The notes below the pieces were generated by a model, which saw only the letters and a program-made list of their open reading frames with translations, had not been told where the DNA came from and did no database searches. Shown here piece by piece: positions 1 through 6,622 of a stretch of DNA of 6,631 nt. The stretch's first letter is position 1. Each line of letters begins with the position of its first letter. The position numbers were made by a program, and so were the translations under genes. Origin of the DNA: Oxalobacteraceae bacterium (lineage in GTDB: Bacteria; Pseudomonadota; Gammaproteobacteria; Burkholderiales; Burkholderiaceae_D); the NCBI GenBank assembly GCA_947453015.1, contig CANGFL010000076.1, positions 1 through 6,631 of the forward strand. The letters are read 5' to 3'.

Positions 1-411
1 GCAGCCGCAGGTATCTCTGCGATTGGTGGCGCACTGTTTACGCTGCAAGTCGGTTTCATGTCGCCTTCCTTGGTCGGTATCGTTCCTTCGATTGAAATGG
101 TGATCTACGCTGCAGTCGGTGGTCGCATGTCACTACTGGGTGCCGTATATGGAACATTGGCTGTTAACTACGGTAAGACCTACTTTTCTGAGACATTGCC
201 CGAACTCTGGTTGTTCTTGATGGGCGGCTTGTTCATTGGTGTGGTGCTGTACTTCCCGAACGGTATTGCTGGTTTGTGGGTGTCACATGGCAAAGCATGG
301 GTCAACAAACTGTTAGGTAAAACTGAGCCACCTGCACCAATTATTCCGGCTGTAACCACATCAGCTTCGAGCACGAAAATTTCAATGACTGGACTGGAGG
401 TCAGCAAATGA
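1..411 (+). CDS. urtC: Urea/short-chain amide ABC transporter permease UrtC, C-terminal part (5'-truncated by window)
   Basis: The open frame runs from the first base, in phase, to TGA 409-411. It encodes the last 136 residues of a LivM/UrtC-type inner-membrane permease; the ATG at 58 is only an internal methionine. The fragment shows hydrophobic membrane segments at about residues 1-20, 28-56 and 68-85. The stretch VGGRMSLLGAVYG (39-51) matches the conserved glycine-rich loop of branched-chain amino acid/urea permeases. The following NYGKTYFSETLPELWLF region is very typical of UrtC rather than LivM. After PNGIAGLW comes a cytoplasmic tail of about 43 residues rich in Pro, Ser and Thr. In the family, UrtC pairs with UrtB to form the channel for urea, and related systems in methylotrophs carry short-chain amides. 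The stop overlaps the urtD start, so the two are translationally coupled. Substrate is inferred, and an fmd-type amide permease name would fit equally well. Confidence 0.88.
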   Translation, partial: AAAGISAIGGALFTLQVGFMSPSLVGIVPSIEMVIYAAVGGRMSLLGAVYGTLAVNYGKTYFSETLPELWLFLMGGLFIGVVLYFPNGIAGLWVSHGKAWVNKLLGKTEPPAPIIPAVTTSASSTKISMTGLEVSK

Positions 412-1178
412 GTACCGCACCTATTGGTGGTTTAAGCCACAGCAACCGTCCGGTATTAGCGATTGAAGGATTGACGGTCTCATTCGATGGATTCAAAGCA
501 GTGGATGATTTGAATCTCTACATTGATAGAAACGAAGTGCACGTAGTGATTGGCCCAAATGGCGCCGGTAAGACCACGCTGCTCGATCTAATTTGTGGCA
601 AAACGAAAGCGACTTCCGGCAGCATTCAATTTAAAGACATTGAACTGACAAAAATGTCAGAGCACCAAATTGTGCACTCCGGTGTTGGCCGTAAGTTTCA
701 GACGCCGTCTATCTATGAAGCCTTAACTGTTTTTGAAAATCTTGAGATGTCTTTCCCGCGTGGTCGCGGTGTATTTGGCGCGTTGACATTTAAGCGTACT
801 CAAGATGTGATCGACCGCGTGCAGCAAGTGGCTAAAGATATTTTCCTTACCGATTATCTCGACATGACTGCTGACTTGTTATCACATGGTCAAAAGCAGT
901 GGCTGGAAATCGGCATGTTGTTGATGCAAGAGCCTGAATTACTTATGTTGGATGAGCCTGTTGCGGGTATGAGCGTCTCAGAGCGTGAAAAAACAGCTGA
1001 GCTGCTGGCGCGCATTAGCAAAGGCCGGTCTGTGGTGGTAATTGAGCATGACATGGAATTCGTTAAGTCCATCGCACACAAAGTGACTGTACTGCATCAG
1101 GGTAAGTTGCTGGCTGCAGGCAGCATGGACGCCGTTCAAAATGATCCCAAAGTCATTGAAGTGTACTTAGGCCATTAA
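408..1178 (+). CDS. urtD: Urea/short-chain amide ABC transporter ATP-binding protein UrtD
   Basis: This is a complete 256-residue ABC ATPase, the usual length for UrtD. The cytoplasmic subunit hydrolyses ATP to power import through the UrtB/UrtC permease. Visible motifs are Walker A GPNGAGKT (49-56), Q-loop Gln98, a signature sequence LSHGQ (158-162) continuing as KQWLEIGM, Walker B LLMLDEP (178-184) with Glu183 as the catalytic base, and the switch His214 in VIEHD. The LSHGQKQWLE form, in place of LSGGQ, is characteristic of UrtD and separates it from LivG. About 17 poorly conserved residues precede the core. The start at ATG 408 overlaps the urtC stop (ATGA) and is supported by GGAGG at 396-400, seven bases upstream. 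urtE follows 20 bases downstream. LivG is the alternative family assignment but fits less well. Confidence 0.93.
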   Translation: MSTAPIGGLSHSNRPVLAIEGLTVSFDGFKAVDDLNLYIDRNEVHVVIGPNGAGKTTLLDLICGKTKATSGSIQFKDIELTKMSEHQIVHSGVGRKFQTPSIYEALTVFENLEMSFPRGRGVFGALTFKRTQDVIDRVQQVAKDIFLTDYLDMTADLLSHGQKQWLEIGMLLMQEPELLMLDEPVAGMSVSEREKTAELLARISKGRSVVVIEHDMEFVKSIAHKVTVLHQGKLLAAGSMDAVQNDPKVIEVYLGH

Positions 1179-1198
1179 TCAAATTTTCGGAGGCAATT

Positions 1199-1888
1199 AT
1201 GTTTAACGTATCTCATCTCGCATCCGGATATGGTCAGAGTCAAGTCATTCATGATCTGAACTTCACTGTCGAGAAAAAAGAAATCGTTGCGATCATGGGT
1301 CGTAATGGCATGGGGAAAACCACGTTGTTTAAAACACTGATGGGAATCCTGCCTACGCGTGGCGGTAGCGTCACCATCGAAGGTACGGAAGTGTCGGCGA
1401 TGGAGAGCCACGAGCGCGTTGAAAACGGCATCGCGTATGTGCCACAAGGCCGGATGATTTTTCCCAGTATGTCCGTACTTGAAAACATACAAACAGGTTT
1501 GCCTGCTTCAGCAGGTGGCAAAGTGCCTGATGAGTTGTACGCCTTATTTCCTGTTTTGTATGACATGCGTTCGCGTCGTGGCGGTAATCTTTCCGGTGGT
1601 CAGCAACAACAATTAGCCATTGCGCGTGCACTGGCTACTAATCCGAAAGTGTTGTTGCTGGATGAGCCGACGGAAGGTATTCAGCCATCCATCATTAAAG
1701 ACATCGCAAAATCATTGAAAGAAATTCGCAAGATTCGCGATCTAACAATTATCGTTTCTGAACAAGTTCTATCGTTCACATTAGATATTGCTGATCGTTT
1801 CTTTGTGATCGATAAAGGTAGTTTTGCTTATGAAGATACGCGTGCGAATGTGAATGCAGAAACCATTAGCCGCTACTTGTCTGTCTAA
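1199..1888 (+). CDS. urtE: Urea/short-chain amide ABC transporter ATP-binding protein UrtE
   Basis: This is a complete 229-residue ABC ATPase of the LivF/UrtE branch, normal in length, and the likely heterodimer partner of UrtD. Motifs are Walker A GRNGMGKT (34-41), Q-loop Gln83 in VPQGR, signature LSGGQ (131-135) followed by QQQLAIARAL, and Walker B VLLLDEP (151-157) with Glu156. The phrase LLDEPTEGIQPSII is typical of UrtE. The usual switch histidine is replaced by Gln189 (SEQ), as is normal in LivF-like subunits, where VEQ is common. ATG 1199 is preceded by GGAGG (1189-1193) at five bases. The gap from urtD is 20 bases. No terminator is visible before fmdA 59 bases downstream, so the amidase is probably co-transcribed. 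LivF would be the alternative, but the neighbouring UrtC and UrtD argue for the urea/amide branch. Confidence 0.93.
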   Translation: MFNVSHLASGYGQSQVIHDLNFTVEKKEIVAIMGRNGMGKTTLFKTLMGILPTRGGSVTIEGTEVSAMESHERVENGIAYVPQGRMIFPSMSVLENIQTGLPASAGGKVPDELYALFPVLYDMRSRRGGNLSGGQQQQLAIARALATNPKVLLLDEPTEGIQPSIIKDIAKSLKEIRKIRDLTIIVSEQVLSFTLDIADRFFVIDKGSFAYEDTRANVNAETISRYLSV

Positions 1889-1947
1889 GTTTTTCGTAAT
1901 GACTCTTCACCCACATTTTTATATTCAATCCAACAAAGGGACACATC

Positions 1948-3177
1948 ATGGCTGATACATTAATCAAGGTTGATCTCAGCAAGCAGGCAACCACCAATGA
2001 GATGGTGCATAACCGCTGGCATCCGGACATTCCTATGGCATGCTGGGTCAAGCCAGGCGATGAATTTATTCTTGAAACGTATGACTGGACTGGCGGCTTC
2101 ATTAAAAATAATGATAGCGCTGATGACGTACGCGATATCGACCTCTCAACTGTTCACTACCTCTCAGGCCCAGTAGGTGTCAAAGGTGCTGAACCCGGTG
2201 ATTTACTGGTAGTTGATTTGCTTGATATCGGTGCTAAGCAAGACAGTATGTGGGGTTTTAACGGTTTCTTCAGTAAGAAAAATGGTGGCGGATTCTTGAC
2301 CGAGCATTTCCCACTCGCGCAGAAATCTATCTGGGACATTCATGGCATGTTCACCAAGTCACGCCACGTGCCTGGTGTTGAATATGCAGGTTTGATTCAC
2401 CCCGGTTTGATCGGTTGCTTGCCTGATAAAAAAATGCTCGACGCATGGAATGAGCGTGAAGTTGATTTCATCGCGACTCAACCAGATCGCGTACCACCGC
2501 TGGCTAATCCTCCGTTTGCAGCCACTGCGCACTTGGGTAAATTAACAGGTGATGCAAAAGCTAAAGTTGCTGCTGAAGGTGCGCGTACCGTTCCACCACG
2601 CGAGCACGGCGGTAACTGTGACATTAAAGATTTATCACGCGGATCGAAAATCTTTTTCCCTGTGTATGTTGAAGGTGCAGGTTTGTCAGTTGGCGATTTG
2701 CACTTTAGTCAGGGCGATGGCGAAATTACTTTCTGTGGCGCGATCGAGATGGCAGGTTGGGTACATATGCGCGTGACGCTGATCAAAGGTGGCATGGCGA
2801 AATACGGTATCAAAAATCCTATCTTCAAGCCTAGCAAAATTACGCCTAACTACAATGACTACCTGATCTTTGAAGGTATCTCCGTGGATGAGCAGGGCAA
2901 ACAGCATTACCTGGATGTGCATGTAGCTTATCGTCAGGCGTGTTTGAATGCGATTGAATATCTGAAGAAATTTGGTTATTCCGGTGCACAGGCGTATTCG
3001 ATTTTAGGTACGGCACCGGTTCAAGGTCACATCAGTGGTGTCGTGGATATTCCGAATGCTTGCGCGACGTTGTGGTTGCCGACACAGATTTTCGACTTTG
3101 ATATCAATCCAAGTGCGGCCGGTCCTATCAAACACATTGATGGTTCTATCCAGATGCCTTTGTCACAAGATCTGTAA
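1948..3177 (+). CDS. fmdA: Formamidase (acetamidase/formamidase family), cytoplasmic
   Basis: This is a 409-residue member of the FmdA/AmdA acetamidase/formamidase family, near the roughly 400-residue length of known formamidases. The expected reaction is formamide plus water to formate plus ammonium; some relatives prefer acetamide or other short amides. Family landmarks seen are HNRWHPDIP (21-29), the GPVGVKGAEPGDLLVV block (74-89), HPGLIG (151-156), PPREHGGNCDIKDL (216-229), the GAGLSVGDLHFSQGDGE stretch (243-259), and CGAIEM (263-268). The C-terminal part contains GTAPVQGHISGVVDIPNA (354-371). No signal peptide or membrane segment is visible, so the enzyme is cytoplasmic. ATG 1948 has AAAGGGA (1935-1941) six bases upstream. 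Position behind a urea/amide importer and ahead of fmdB supports formamidase over an unrelated amidase. Exact substrate preference cannot be read from the sequence. Confidence 0.92.
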   Translation: MADTLIKVDLSKQATTNEMVHNRWHPDIPMACWVKPGDEFILETYDWTGGFIKNNDSADDVRDIDLSTVHYLSGPVGVKGAEPGDLLVVDLLDIGAKQDSMWGFNGFFSKKNGGGFLTEHFPLAQKSIWDIHGMFTKSRHVPGVEYAGLIHPGLIGCLPDKKMLDAWNEREVDFIATQPDRVPPLANPPFAATAHLGKLTGDAKAKVAAEGARTVPPREHGGNCDIKDLSRGSKIFFPVYVEGAGLSVGDLHFSQGDGEITFCGAIEMAGWVHMRVTLIKGGMAKYGIKNPIFKPSKITPNYNDYLIFEGISVDEQGKQHYLDVHVAYRQACLNAIEYLKKFGYSGAQAYSILGTAPVQGHISGVVDIPNACATLWLPTQIFDFDINPSAAGPIKHIDGSIQMPLSQDL

Positions 3178-3183
3178 GCCTTC

Positions 3184-3187
3184 GAGG
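3184..3187 (+). promoter_or_regulatory. Ribosome binding site deciding the fmdB start
   Basis: GAGG lies six bases before ATG 3194, in the 16-base gap between fmdA and fmdB. It fixes the start at MPTYDYECP. The same frame is open further upstream to an ATG at 3035 inside fmdA, but that extension has no family similarity and lies wholly within the fmdA coding region. Confidence 0.7.
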
Positions 3188-3193
3188 TTAATT

Positions 3194-3535
3194 ATGCCTA
3201 CCTATGATTATGAATGTCCCCATTGCGGTAGTTTCGAAGCCATACGCGGTATTTCGGCTAGAAACGAGCCGGCTGCATGCCCTGACTGTGAAACCGAATC
3301 ACCACGTGTGATTGTGGCGGGTGCGGGTCTGGCCTATCTGGACGGAGCCACGCGCATGGCGCTTGATACGAATGAACGTGCTCGCCACGAACCTAAAAGT
3401 TCACGTAATTACGTGAGCCAACGGCATCCTGCAGGATGTGGCTGCTGTTCTCCAGGTAAAAAATCATCGACAGTCACTGCCAAAAACGGTGACAAGATGT
3501 TCCCATCAAAGCGCCCGTGGATGATTAGTCATTGA
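3194..3535 (+). CDS. fmdB: FmdB family zinc-ribbon protein, putative regulator of formamidase
   Basis: This is a 113-residue protein opening with MPTYDYECPHCG, the hallmark of the FmdB family. Cys8/Cys11 and Cys29/Cys32 form two CxxC knuckles spaced as in a zinc ribbon (residues 1-40). A second cysteine group follows in RHPAGCGCC (Cys82, Cys84, Cys85). The C-terminus is basic and ends RPWMISH. Both the cysteine-rich segment and the RPWM end are typical of the longer FmdB proteins linked to amidase operons, as opposed to the short zinc-ribbon-only versions. In Methylophilus the gene beside formamidase has been proposed to regulate it, but the biochemical role is not settled. Translation stops at TGA 3533-3535, followed in frame by TAG (3536-3538), a tandem stop. 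It is the last gene before the terminator at 3595. Confidence 0.9.
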   Translation: MPTYDYECPHCGSFEAIRGISARNEPAACPDCETESPRVIVAGAGLAYLDGATRMALDTNERARHEPKSSRNYVSQRHPAGCGCCSPGKKSSTVTAKNGDKMFPSKRPWMISH

Positions 3536-3594
3536 TAGGCAGTGACTTGGAATAGTTGTAGACCTTGTAGCTGACAAAGTAGTCAGCCTCACAC

Positions 3595-3626
3595 AAAACC
3601 CCGCTCAAAACATTGAGCGGGGTTTT
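3595..3626 (+). terminator. Strong intrinsic terminator after fmdB, probably bidirectional
   Basis: AAAACCCCGCTCAA (3595-3608) and TTGAGCGGGGTTTT (3613-3626) pair perfectly over 14 bp around the four-base loop AACA. The G+C-rich core is flanked by four A on one side and four T on the other, so it would work on either strand. It begins 59 bases after the fmdB stop and should end the urt-fmd transcript. Confidence 0.9.
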
Positions 3627-3699
3627 GCATTTATGCTACCGGTGTTTTATTCCAAGCAAGCGCTGTGCTTTTTTCAATCATCCTCTGGATTTCTCAATC
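3627..3699 (+). other. Spacer upstream of the small secreted-protein gene; weak leader hairpin
   Basis: This leader follows the terminator directly, so the next gene needs its own promoter. A possible extended -10 (TGT then TTTATT at 3646-3651) is seen, with no convincing -35. AAGCA (3654-3658) and TGCTT (3666-3670) can form a 5-bp hairpin with a 7-base loop, followed by four more T (3671-3674), about 25 bases before the start codon. It resembles a weak terminator or attenuator, but the short stem makes this speculative. Confidence 0.25.
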
Positions 3700-4092
3700 A
3701 TGACTAGTCGTTTTCTTTTTGCCTTACTTGCTATGTGGGCAGGCAATGTATTTGCAGGTGGTTGGGTTTTGGTTCGCTATGCCGAGACCGAGCCAGCGAT
3801 TCATTACTTTGAAAGTGTTCAAATGAGAAAAATGGGTGATACCGCTTTTGTTTGGGACCTACATGATCTCAAAACACCAGCCGTCACAGCAGATGGATTT
3901 AGCTATAACTCCGTTGGGTATGCAGTTGAGTACCAATGCCGTGCACGAAAACGCAGAACACTTGCGATTAAATGGTTTGAAAAAAACTTAGGTGAAGGCG
4001 CAGTTAAAAGTCAGGAAGGAGTTGTGAGTGATTGGATGATCGCCACACCTGAAACGCTGGAGGGGCAGTTATTCAATCATGTGTGTGAGTAG
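3700..4092 (+). CDS. Small secreted protein, surface-adhesin protein E-like
   Basis: This 130-residue protein begins with a clear Sec signal peptide: MTSR, a hydrophobic core FLFALLAMWAG, and a VFA cleavage site after residue 19. The mature chain of about 111 residues starts GGWVLV. Features recalling the surface-adhesin protein E family are the early W22, a central FVWDLHDL strand (50-57), EYQC at 77-80 followed by basic RARKRR, a late DWMIATP (111-117), and a penultimate cysteine in HVCE. Cys80 and Cys129 are the only cysteines in the mature chain and could form a disulfide in the periplasm. Homologues of this type are widespread in Betaproteobacteria, mostly without known function; the adhesin name comes from Haemophilus and may not apply here. 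The start at ATG 3700 is chosen because it gives the signal peptide; the in-frame TTG at 3613 lies inside the terminator stem. Only a weak Shine-Dalgarno is visible (CTGGAT, 3685-3690). It stands alone between two transcription units. Confidence 0.72.
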   Translation: MTSRFLFALLAMWAGNVFAGGWVLVRYAETEPAIHYFESVQMRKMGDTAFVWDLHDLKTPAVTADGFSYNSVGYAVEYQCRARKRRTLAIKWFEKNLGEGAVKSQEGVVSDWMIATPETLEGQLFNHVCE

Positions 4093-4266
4093 AAGCATGA
4101 TGCTCAAGCAGGACGAATAACAATAAAACCAATACACCTAATTTAGAATTTACAAATACTCAGAAACGCACGATCGGTCAGATTCTTATAAAATCAATGC
4201 CAGCTTCGTGGTTTTATGCTGCAACGCGCCAAAAAATAATCGAAATAACAAGAAAGAGACAAGATC
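4093..4266 (+). other. Intergenic leader of the RND permease gene, probable promoter region
   Basis: This 174-base A+T-rich spacer has no credible gene and no clear terminator. It is the likely place for a promoter serving the permease. The best -10-like element is TATAAA at 4187-4192, but no good -35 lies 16-18 bases upstream of it. TTTACA at 4149-4154 is 32 bases away, too far to pair with it. The ribosome binding site before ATG 4267 is modest (AAGAGA, 4254-4259). Confidence 0.3.
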
Positions 4267-6621
4267 ATGCGCAGTTATATAGAGTTCATTGTTCGCTTTC
4301 GCTGGGCCGTTTTGCTCGCGATATTGGTGTCTACCGTTTTTCTTTATTTTAAGGGTCAGTCGCTGACAGTCATTATTGATCCGAACAATATTGTTCCGCG
4401 CTCCCATCCTTTTGTAGCCACCACACTTAAAGTGGAAGAAGTTTTTGGTTCGCGCTACGTCGGTGTCATTGGCATCACTCCGAAAGAGGGTGATGTATTC
4501 AATCCCAAGGTACTAGAAAAAGTGCAGCGCATTACGGCCAAGTTGAGAGAAACGCCGCGCGTGGTGAAGGCGAATCTTTTGTCAGTATCGGCGCGCCGTG
4601 CCAAAGATATTCGGGGTACCGAGGAGGGCATGGAAGTCAAACAAATGATGACGGATGTGCCGACCACACCTGAGCAGATGGCCGCATTAAAAGATGCGTT
4701 GGAACGAAACACGGCCTATATGAACTCCGTCGTTTCTAAAGATTTTAAAACCATCACTGTATTAGCTGAAGTTCGCGATGCCACACCTGCAGAGATCAAG
4801 CAAGGAAAAGGCGGCTTCACGTTTGTAAATAATAAAATTCTCGAAATCGTTGATGCGGAACGCGATGATTCAGTCGATATTGTGGTGACGGGTTATCCCG
4901 CATTTTTATCGCTGATGGAGCAGTTCTCAGGCCGCACAGGGCTGTTGCTGCTGATCGCTATTGGCATTATCGGCGTAATTCATTACGAAGCATTCCGTAC
5001 GATGCAGGGTTTAATTCTGCCCCTAGTTACGCCCATCATTGCGGTGATTTGGGGTAAAGGCTTTATGGGCTTGGCGAGCGTGCCATTGGATATTTTTAAT
5101 ATGTCCACCCCGATTCTCATACTCGCCGTAGGTGCGGGTCATGCGGTGCAGATGCTCAAGCGGTATTACGAGGAATACAACGTACTACGACTCGATGCGA
5201 GTCTGACACCCAAAGAAGCTAATCGTCGTGCAGTGATTGAATCGATTGTGAAGATTGGGCCAGTGATGTTGATTGCTGGTTTAGTAGCGACGGCAGGTTT
5301 CCTCTCGCTGATGATTTTCGACATTGTGTCGATTCGCGTCTTCGGTATTTTCTCAGGTATCGGTATTTTGTCGGTGCTGATTATTGAAATGACCTTCATT
5401 CCTGCGTTGCGTGCGATTCTTCCAGCGCCAGGCGAAAAAGAAGCACGTATGGAACGTGAAGAGCGCATCTGGGATCGCATCACCGGTTTCTATGCCAATT
5501 TGATTTTGGGACCACACCGCGATCGTATTTTTATGGTGGCGGGTTTGGTTGTTGTGATCGCTTTGGCGGGTATGTCGCAGCTGAAGGTCGAGAGTGCGCT
5601 TAAAAAATATTTTGACCCCGATTTGCCTTTGTTAGTCGCCGATAGAAAGCTGAATGAGCGCATGGCGGGCACGAATAATATTTATTTGTTGATTGAGGGT
5701 GACAAAGTCGATGCAATTAAAGATCCAGCGGTGTTGCGTGCGATGGATGAGTTGCAAACCTTTGTCTCTCAGCAGCCGAATATTGGTAAGGTCATATCGA
5801 TTGCTGAATTTATCAAGCGCATGAATCAATCCATGAATGCGGATAAACCAGAATTTTTCAGTATTCCTGAAAAACAAAACACGATTGCTGAATATTTGCT
5901 TTTGTACACGATGTCAGGTGAACCGGGCGATTTCGATCCTTACGTTGATTACGACTACCGCATGGCTAACATGGTGATTTTCACTCATAGCGATAGCACG
6001 GTTGATATGAAAGATCTGTGGGAAAAAGTTCAGAAATTTAGTGCTGAAAAATTCCCTAAAAATATCAAAGTCAACATTGGTGGCAGCGTGGCGCAAAGTG
6101 CTGCCATTACCGATGTGATTGTGAAAGATAAAATTCTTAACGTGATTCAAATTGCCAGTGTGGTCTTTATTGCTGCGGCATTGGTTTTCCGTTCGGCATG
6201 GGCTGGCGTTCTCGTTGTGACTCCTTTATTACTGTCAGTGCTAGTTAATATGGGCATGATTGGATTGCTGGGTTTACGTTTGAATGTACCTGTTGCGTTG
6301 ACTTCGGCATTAGCGATTGGTATCGGTGCGGACTATGCGATCTACATGCTGTTCCGGTTGCGAGAAGAAATGGCCAAAGGTACTGCAGAAGATGAGGCTT
6401 TCCGCAAAGTCTTACGAACAGCAGGTAAAGCGTGTTTGTTTGTGGCCTCCGCTGTTGCTGGCGGCTATGCGGTACAGGCAGGATCGCGTGGCTATTATCC
6501 ACACACATGGAATGCTTTATTAATTGGTACAGCAATGGTGGTGAGTGTGACTGCAGCATTGACGGTGATGCCTGCACTCGTACACAAATATCGTCCCAAA
6601 TTTATCTTTAAAGGAGAGTGA
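4267..6621 (+). CDS. MMPL/RND-superfamily transporter permease, substrate unknown
   Basis: This is a complete 784-residue inner-membrane protein with the two-fold RND layout. TM1 is at about 12-28 and is followed by a large periplasmic domain (30-220). TM2-TM6 span about 223-384, and a charged cytoplasmic linker (388-420) contains EKEARMEREER. TM7 is at about 420-437, with a second periplasmic domain (440-620), then TM8-TM12 at about 624-772. Total length is shorter than drug-efflux AcrB-type pumps (over 1000 residues) and fits the MMPL/HAE3-like group that exports lipids or hydrophobic compounds. TM10 carries GIGADYAIY (685-693) with Asp689-Tyr690, matching the proton-relay Asp-Tyr pair of MmpL proteins. 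The equivalent TM4 segment reads GAGHAVQ (289-295) and lacks Asp-Tyr. No specific substrate can be assigned. The stop at TGA 6619-6621 lies two bases before the apparent GTG start of the next gene, so a co-expressed partner is likely. Confidence 0.87.
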   Translation: MRSYIEFIVRFRWAVLLAILVSTVFLYFKGQSLTVIIDPNNIVPRSHPFVATTLKVEEVFGSRYVGVIGITPKEGDVFNPKVLEKVQRITAKLRETPRVVKANLLSVSARRAKDIRGTEEGMEVKQMMTDVPTTPEQMAALKDALERNTAYMNSVVSKDFKTITVLAEVRDATPAEIKQGKGGFTFVNNKILEIVDAERDDSVDIVVTGYPAFLSLMEQFSGRTGLLLLIAIGIIGVIHYEAFRTMQGLILPLVTPIIAVIWGKGFMGLASVPLDIFNMSTPILILAVGAGHAVQMLKRYYEEYNVLRLDASLTPKEANRRAVIESIVKIGPVMLIAGLVATAGFLSLMIFDIVSIRVFGIFSGIGILSVLIIEMTFIPALRAILPAPGEKEARMEREERIWDRITGFYANLILGPHRDRIFMVAGLVVVIALAGMSQLKVESALKKYFDPDLPLLVADRKLNERMAGTNNIYLLIEGDKVDAIKDPAVLRAMDELQTFVSQQPNIGKVISIAEFIKRMNQSMNADKPEFFSIPEKQNTIAEYLLLYTMSGEPGDFDPYVDYDYRMANMVIFTHSDSTVDMKDLWEKVQKFSAEKFPKNIKVNIGGSVAQSAAITDVIVKDKILNVIQIASVVFIAAALVFRSAWAGVLVVTPLLLSVLVNMGMIGLLGLRLNVPVALTSALAIGIGADYAIYMLFRLREEMAKGTAEDEAFRKVLRTAGKACLFVASAVAGGYAVQAGSRGYYPHTWNALLIGTAMVVSVTAALTVMPALVHKYRPKFIFKGE
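6611..6616 (+). promoter_or_regulatory. Shine-Dalgarno for the gene downstream of the RND permease
   Basis: AAGGAG lies inside the last codons of the permease gene, six bases before GTG 6623. It supports translational coupling and the choice of GTG, because the nearby ATG at 6621 is followed at once by TGA. Confidence 0.65.
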
Positions 6622-6622
6622 T

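Noticed and set aside
1175..1631. Three overlapping minus-strand open frames across urtE
   Set aside because: They lie opposite a clearly conserved ATPase gene, overlap one another in different frames and show no family motifs. They are reading-frame shadows.
1889..1947. Possible promoter between urtE and fmdA
   Set aside because: The 59-base gap is A+T-rich but has no well-spaced -35/-10 pair and no terminator, so read-through from the transporter genes is the simpler view.
3035..3193. In-frame upstream extension of fmdB (ATG at 3035)
   Set aside because: It lies inside fmdA in another frame. The added residues do not look like any FmdB N-terminus, and the family starts exactly at MPTYDY with its own ribosome binding site.
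3570..3587. Small inverted repeat GCTGAC/GTCAGC between fmdB and the terminator
   Set aside because: The stem is only 6 bp with a 6-base loop and no T-run. The much stronger hairpin begins eight bases later, so a separate function is not supported.
3613..3699. Longer N-terminus for the protein E-like gene starting at TTG 3613
   Set aside because: The TTG is part of the terminator stem. The extension would hide the signal peptide behind 29 unlikely residues, and ATG 3700 gives a proper Sec signal.
4122..4216. ATAAAACC and GGTTTTAT as a distant inverted repeat before the permease gene
   Set aside because: Eight low-complexity bases about 80 apart are expected by chance in A+T-rich DNA.
6245..6577. 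Minus-strand open frame of 110 codons over the end of the RND permease gene
   Set aside because: It is antisense to conserved transmembrane helices, has no recognisable domain and no convincing ribosome binding site.
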